Below, piece by piece: positions 15,277-16,763 of a DNA stretch of 16,763 nucleotides. Location of the stretch: positions 1 through 16,763 of the forward strand of contig JAMDEM010000104.1 in the NCBI GenBank assembly GCA_023486985.1, given 5' to 3'. The translations under genes were made by a program, and so were the position numbers. Numbering within the stretch: the first letter of the stretch is position 1; each line of letters opens with the position of its first letter. The notes under the pieces were generated by a model that was not told the origin of the DNA, searched no databases, and worked only from the letters and a program-made list of their open reading frames with translations. This DNA is from Bacillota bacterium (GTDB lineage: Bacteria; Vulcanimicrobiota; JAMDEM01).

Positions 15277-15351
15277 GTCGAACTATTGAAATGAGCGGTT
15301 TTTCGAAGCGGCGAAACCGCAAGAAAAATCCGCTCGATTGAGTTGTTAGCA
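15277..15351 (-). other. Integron-type attC site 2 (downstream of the DUF2442 gene)
   Basis: On the minus strand TGCTAAC (15351-15345) opens the site and GTTCGAC (15283-15277) closes it. Between them are CTCAATCGAGCGG and CCGCTCATTTCAA arms, then GATTTTTC/GAAAAAC pairing and a GCGG-TTTCG-CCGC terminal hairpin. As I recall it, the aadA-type attC has very similar ends (CTAACAATTCAATC... and CTTATTTCAG...). The site begins ten bases after the DUF2442 stop. Confidence 0.65.
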
Positions 15352-15360
15352 TAGAATTTA

Positions 15361-15621
15361 TTATTTGTATATTAGAGGATATTTTTCTGGATTGTCCATG
15401 ATTTCTGTAGATAAATCAATATCTAAGTCTGGCCAGTATAGATGATGATTATGAAATAGCTTTACATTGATAATGGATGATATCTTAACATCTTTAAACC
15501 AAGGATATTCCTCAAAAGGCAGAAAATATTCTTTTCCTGACAATAAAATCCAAAACCCATGTTCAGAAATATTAGTTATTTCCGCTTTTAAGATGTTCTT
15601 TCCATTTTTTAATAATTTCAT
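15361..15621 (-). CDS. DUF2442 domain protein
   Basis: The 86-residue protein has the family core ITNISEHGFWILLSGKEYFLPFEEYPWFKD, then HLYWPDLDIDLSTEIMDNPEKYPL near the C-terminus. It overlaps the upstream DUF4160 gene by 50 bases, indicating translational coupling; no strong SD is visible. DUF4160 and DUF2442 genes commonly occur as adjacent pairs in accessory DNA, and a toxin-antitoxin-like role has been suspected but is not established to my knowledge. An attC site follows its stop. Confidence 0.87.
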   Translation of the reverse strand: MKLLKNGKNILKAEITNISEHGFWILLSGKEYFLPFEEYPWFKDVKISSIINVKLFHNHHLYWPDLDIDLSTEIMDNPEKYPLIYK

Positions 15622-15820
15622 TTTTGTGCTTTTCTACAATTTTTTGCAAAAAGTTTAATTGTTTTTTAGAAAAACCTGAATAGTTCGCTAATGCAATTAT
15701 AGGTTCTAACCAAAATTTTGCTTCTCCATCTTGAGAAATAACATGAATATGAATCCTCATTTCCTCTTTAGAGAAAAAGTAAAATCTATATTTCCCTTCT
15801 TTGAATACCGTTGGACTCAT
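15572..15820 (-). CDS. DUF4160 domain protein
   Basis: The 82-residue protein is typical of DUF4160: SPTVFKEGKYRFYFFSKEE, then HIHVISQDGEAKFWLEP and a C-terminal helix rich in Lys (LNFLQKIVEKHKNEIIKKW). The ATG at 15820 has no SD. A promoter directly upstream would start the transcript almost at the ATG, so leaderless translation is likely. It is the first gene of a pair with DUF2442. Its function is unknown. Confidence 0.87.
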   Translation of the reverse strand: MSPTVFKEGKYRFYFFSKEEMRIHIHVISQDGEAKFWLEPIIALANYSGFSKKQLNFLQKIVEKHKNEIIKKWKEHLKSGNN

Positions 15821-15827
15821 ATAGTAT

Positions 15828-15856
15828 ATGATACCATAGTTTCTTTAATTCTACAA
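15828..15856 (-). promoter_or_regulatory. Promoter of the DUF4160-DUF2442 pair
   Basis: On the minus strand TTGTAG (15856-15851) and TATCAT (15833-15828) are 17 bases apart. The predicted start of transcription falls at about 15820-15822, on the ATG itself. Confidence 0.5.
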
Positions 15857-15883
15857 TCTATTCCGCCGTTGTTCTCCTGGAGA

Positions 15884-15955
15884 ACGGGTCCTCGTCTTCA
15901 CTTTGAAGTGCGCCAGAACGGAGTTCCCGTTGACCCTTTGAGTTTACTGCCATAG
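15884..15955 (+). pseudogene. Remnant 3' end of a second M23 gene
   Basis: The frame reads TGPRLHFEVRQNGVPVDPL, matching the C-terminus of the M23 protein ending at 12033, with the first His of HLHFE changed to Arg. In the last ~60 bases only three bases differ, all synonymous, so the remnant derives from a once-functional paralog. Similarity stops upstream at about 15884, next to a palindrome GTTCTCCTGGAGAAC (15871-15885). Confidence 0.75.
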
Positions 15956-16732
15956 CTGCTTTTCAACCAGCTTCAATGAATTGTTCACGCAGGCATTTAC
16001 GCAAAGCCCGCATCCTTTGCATCTTTCCCTGTAAATGATAAAATCTTTTCCCTTTATTTCAATGGCGTTAAAATGACACTTCGTTATGCATTCTCCGCAC
16101 AGGGTGCAAGAAGTTTTATCATGGCAGACAACAAAGCCTGACTCCTGCATTGCATTGTACCCTACTTCAGGAGCCCTGAAAGAAAGACAGCAGCAGGTAC
16201 AGCAGTTGCATATGCAGTAAACCGTCTGGCGGTCGGGCACAAAAACAGTCTGGTGAACAAGCCCGTGTTTTTCCGCTTCTTCAAGGATTTCTTCGACTTC
16301 TTTTAAAGTCACGTCGCGGCGCACCACCGGATTTAAATGATCCAGAAGGACGGGCTCGCCAAACCAGATGCAGTTGTTTACGGGAGCGGCACACTTTTTA
16401 TACTTGCTGCGGCAGTAACATTCTGTAATTATTATCTTTTCAGCTTTTCCCAGGCTGGCATCACTTCTGATTTTTGTAAGGACGGAATTTCCGGCGGCAA
16501 CTTCCCGGTTGATTAAGATTTTCTTCTTTTCCGGGTCAAATGGAACTATCTGCGTTCCAGCCACATTCCCTATCAGAAGTGATGCCAGCCTGGCAATGGG
16601 ATACTGGAGAATATCGAAAAATTTAAATCCGCCGTTTTTTCTTTTTAGAAGATATTCTATTGTGGACTGGAGAAAGAAATGTTCGTTTTTTGAAAAAAAT
16701 TTGCAGATATTTTTCCTAAAATTTTTTATCAT
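15944..16732 (-). CDS. Two-[4Fe-4S] ferredoxin-type iron-sulfur protein
   Basis: This 262-residue protein has two classic CX2CX2CX3C motifs near the C-terminus (C209, C212, C215, C219 and C238, C241, C244, C248), enough for two [4Fe-4S] clusters. It also has an unusual Cys-rich middle: ECYCR (C105, C107), C114, C121 and a CICNCCTCCC run at 173-182, suggesting further metal binding. No signal peptide is evident, though residues 42-62 are fairly hydrophobic. It is likely an electron carrier or a cluster-bearing subunit; the partner is unknown. The 3' end overlaps the M23 remnant convergently by 12 bases. Twelve bases upstream of the ATG is a run of 12 G (minus strand), close to the window edge. 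Confidence 0.85.
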   Translation of the reverse strand: MIKNFRKNICKFFSKNEHFFLQSTIEYLLKRKNGGFKFFDILQYPIARLASLLIGNVAGTQIVPFDPEKKKILINREVAAGNSVLTKIRSDASLGKAEKIIITECYCRSKYKKCAAPVNNCIWFGEPVLLDHLNPVVRRDVTLKEVEEILEEAEKHGLVHQTVFVPDRQTVYCICNCCTCCCLSFRAPEVGYNAMQESGFVVCHDKTSCTLCGECITKCHFNAIEIKGKDFIIYRERCKGCGLCVNACVNNSLKLVEKQLWQ

Positions 16733-16743
16733 GGCTCTTTCTT

Positions 16744-16755
16744 CCCCCCCCCCCC
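16744..16755. repeat. C12/G12 homopolymer upstream of the ferredoxin start
   Basis: Twelve consecutive C on the plus strand lie in the 5' region of the minus-strand gene, followed by AAGAAAGAGCC before the ATG. Such a tract can vary in length by slippage, but it can also be an assembly-end artefact. Confidence 0.6.
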
Positions 16756-16763
16756 GCAGGGAA

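Noticed and set aside
15823..15850. Similarity of TATGATACCAT near 15830 to the promoter at 12196-12209
   Set aside because: The match is only 11 bases, in AT-rich sequence, and is explained by a minus-strand -10 box; too short for a homology claim.
15731..15955. 74-residue plus-strand ORF ending in the M23 tail
   Set aside because: Its first two thirds are antisense to DUF4160 and its promoter; only the M23-like remnant at the end is meaningful.

Overview
The window looks like chromosome from an uncultured, probably anaerobic, diderm-like bacterium. The evidence is many radical SAM and 4Fe-4S proteins, a DsrE/TusA sulfur-relay pair, an EnvC-like M23 activator with a YibQ-type deacetylase, several TTG starts, and fairly AT-rich DNA. 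I cannot assign a phylum from the sequence alone. No rRNA, tRNA, CRISPR array, transposase or integrase gene was seen.

Region 1 (1-4402, + strand) holds a 5'-truncated radical SAM protein, a promoter with a ~340-nt highly structured leader, a full paralogous radical SAM protein, and a TPR/transglutaminase-like protein whose frame is broken by one base. The radical SAM proteins end in a PqqD-like (RRE-type) domain and a conserved tail, which suggests peptide modification. No precursor peptide was recognised.

Region 2 (4399-6863, - strand) holds a DsrE-like protein, a TusA-like protein, a GDCCVxC-type small Cys-rich protein and a membrane-anchored FecR/TPR-like protein. It is laced with palindromic repeats, including a second copy of the structured leader element in antisense to the first.

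Region 3 (7271-12033, + strand) is a compact cell-envelope operon: divergent polysaccharide deacetylase, AMIN/amidase_3 N-acetylmuramoyl-L-alanine amidase, UppP, and an EnvC-like M23 protein. It covers peptidoglycan cleavage, its activation, and recycling of the lipid carrier.

Region 4 (12034-16763) is an accessory block between two copies of one ancestral junction (M23 3' end converging on a ferredoxin 3' end). It contains a third radical SAM-PqqD protein, a radical SAM/SPASM protein, a decayed ferredoxin copy, and two integron-type attC sites. The attC sites bound a frameshifted ankyrin cassette, followed by a DUF4160-DUF2442 pair, a remnant M23 tail, and the intact two-[4Fe-4S] ferredoxin protein.

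The most notable signals are: (a) a dispersed structured element with compensatory base changes in three stems, sitting in a radical SAM gene leader; (b) attC sites whose R'' box is the exact complement of the cassette's first bases; (c) a gene-conversion tract between radical SAM paralogs; (d) the broken transglutaminase frame; (e) the duplicated M23/ferredoxin junction.
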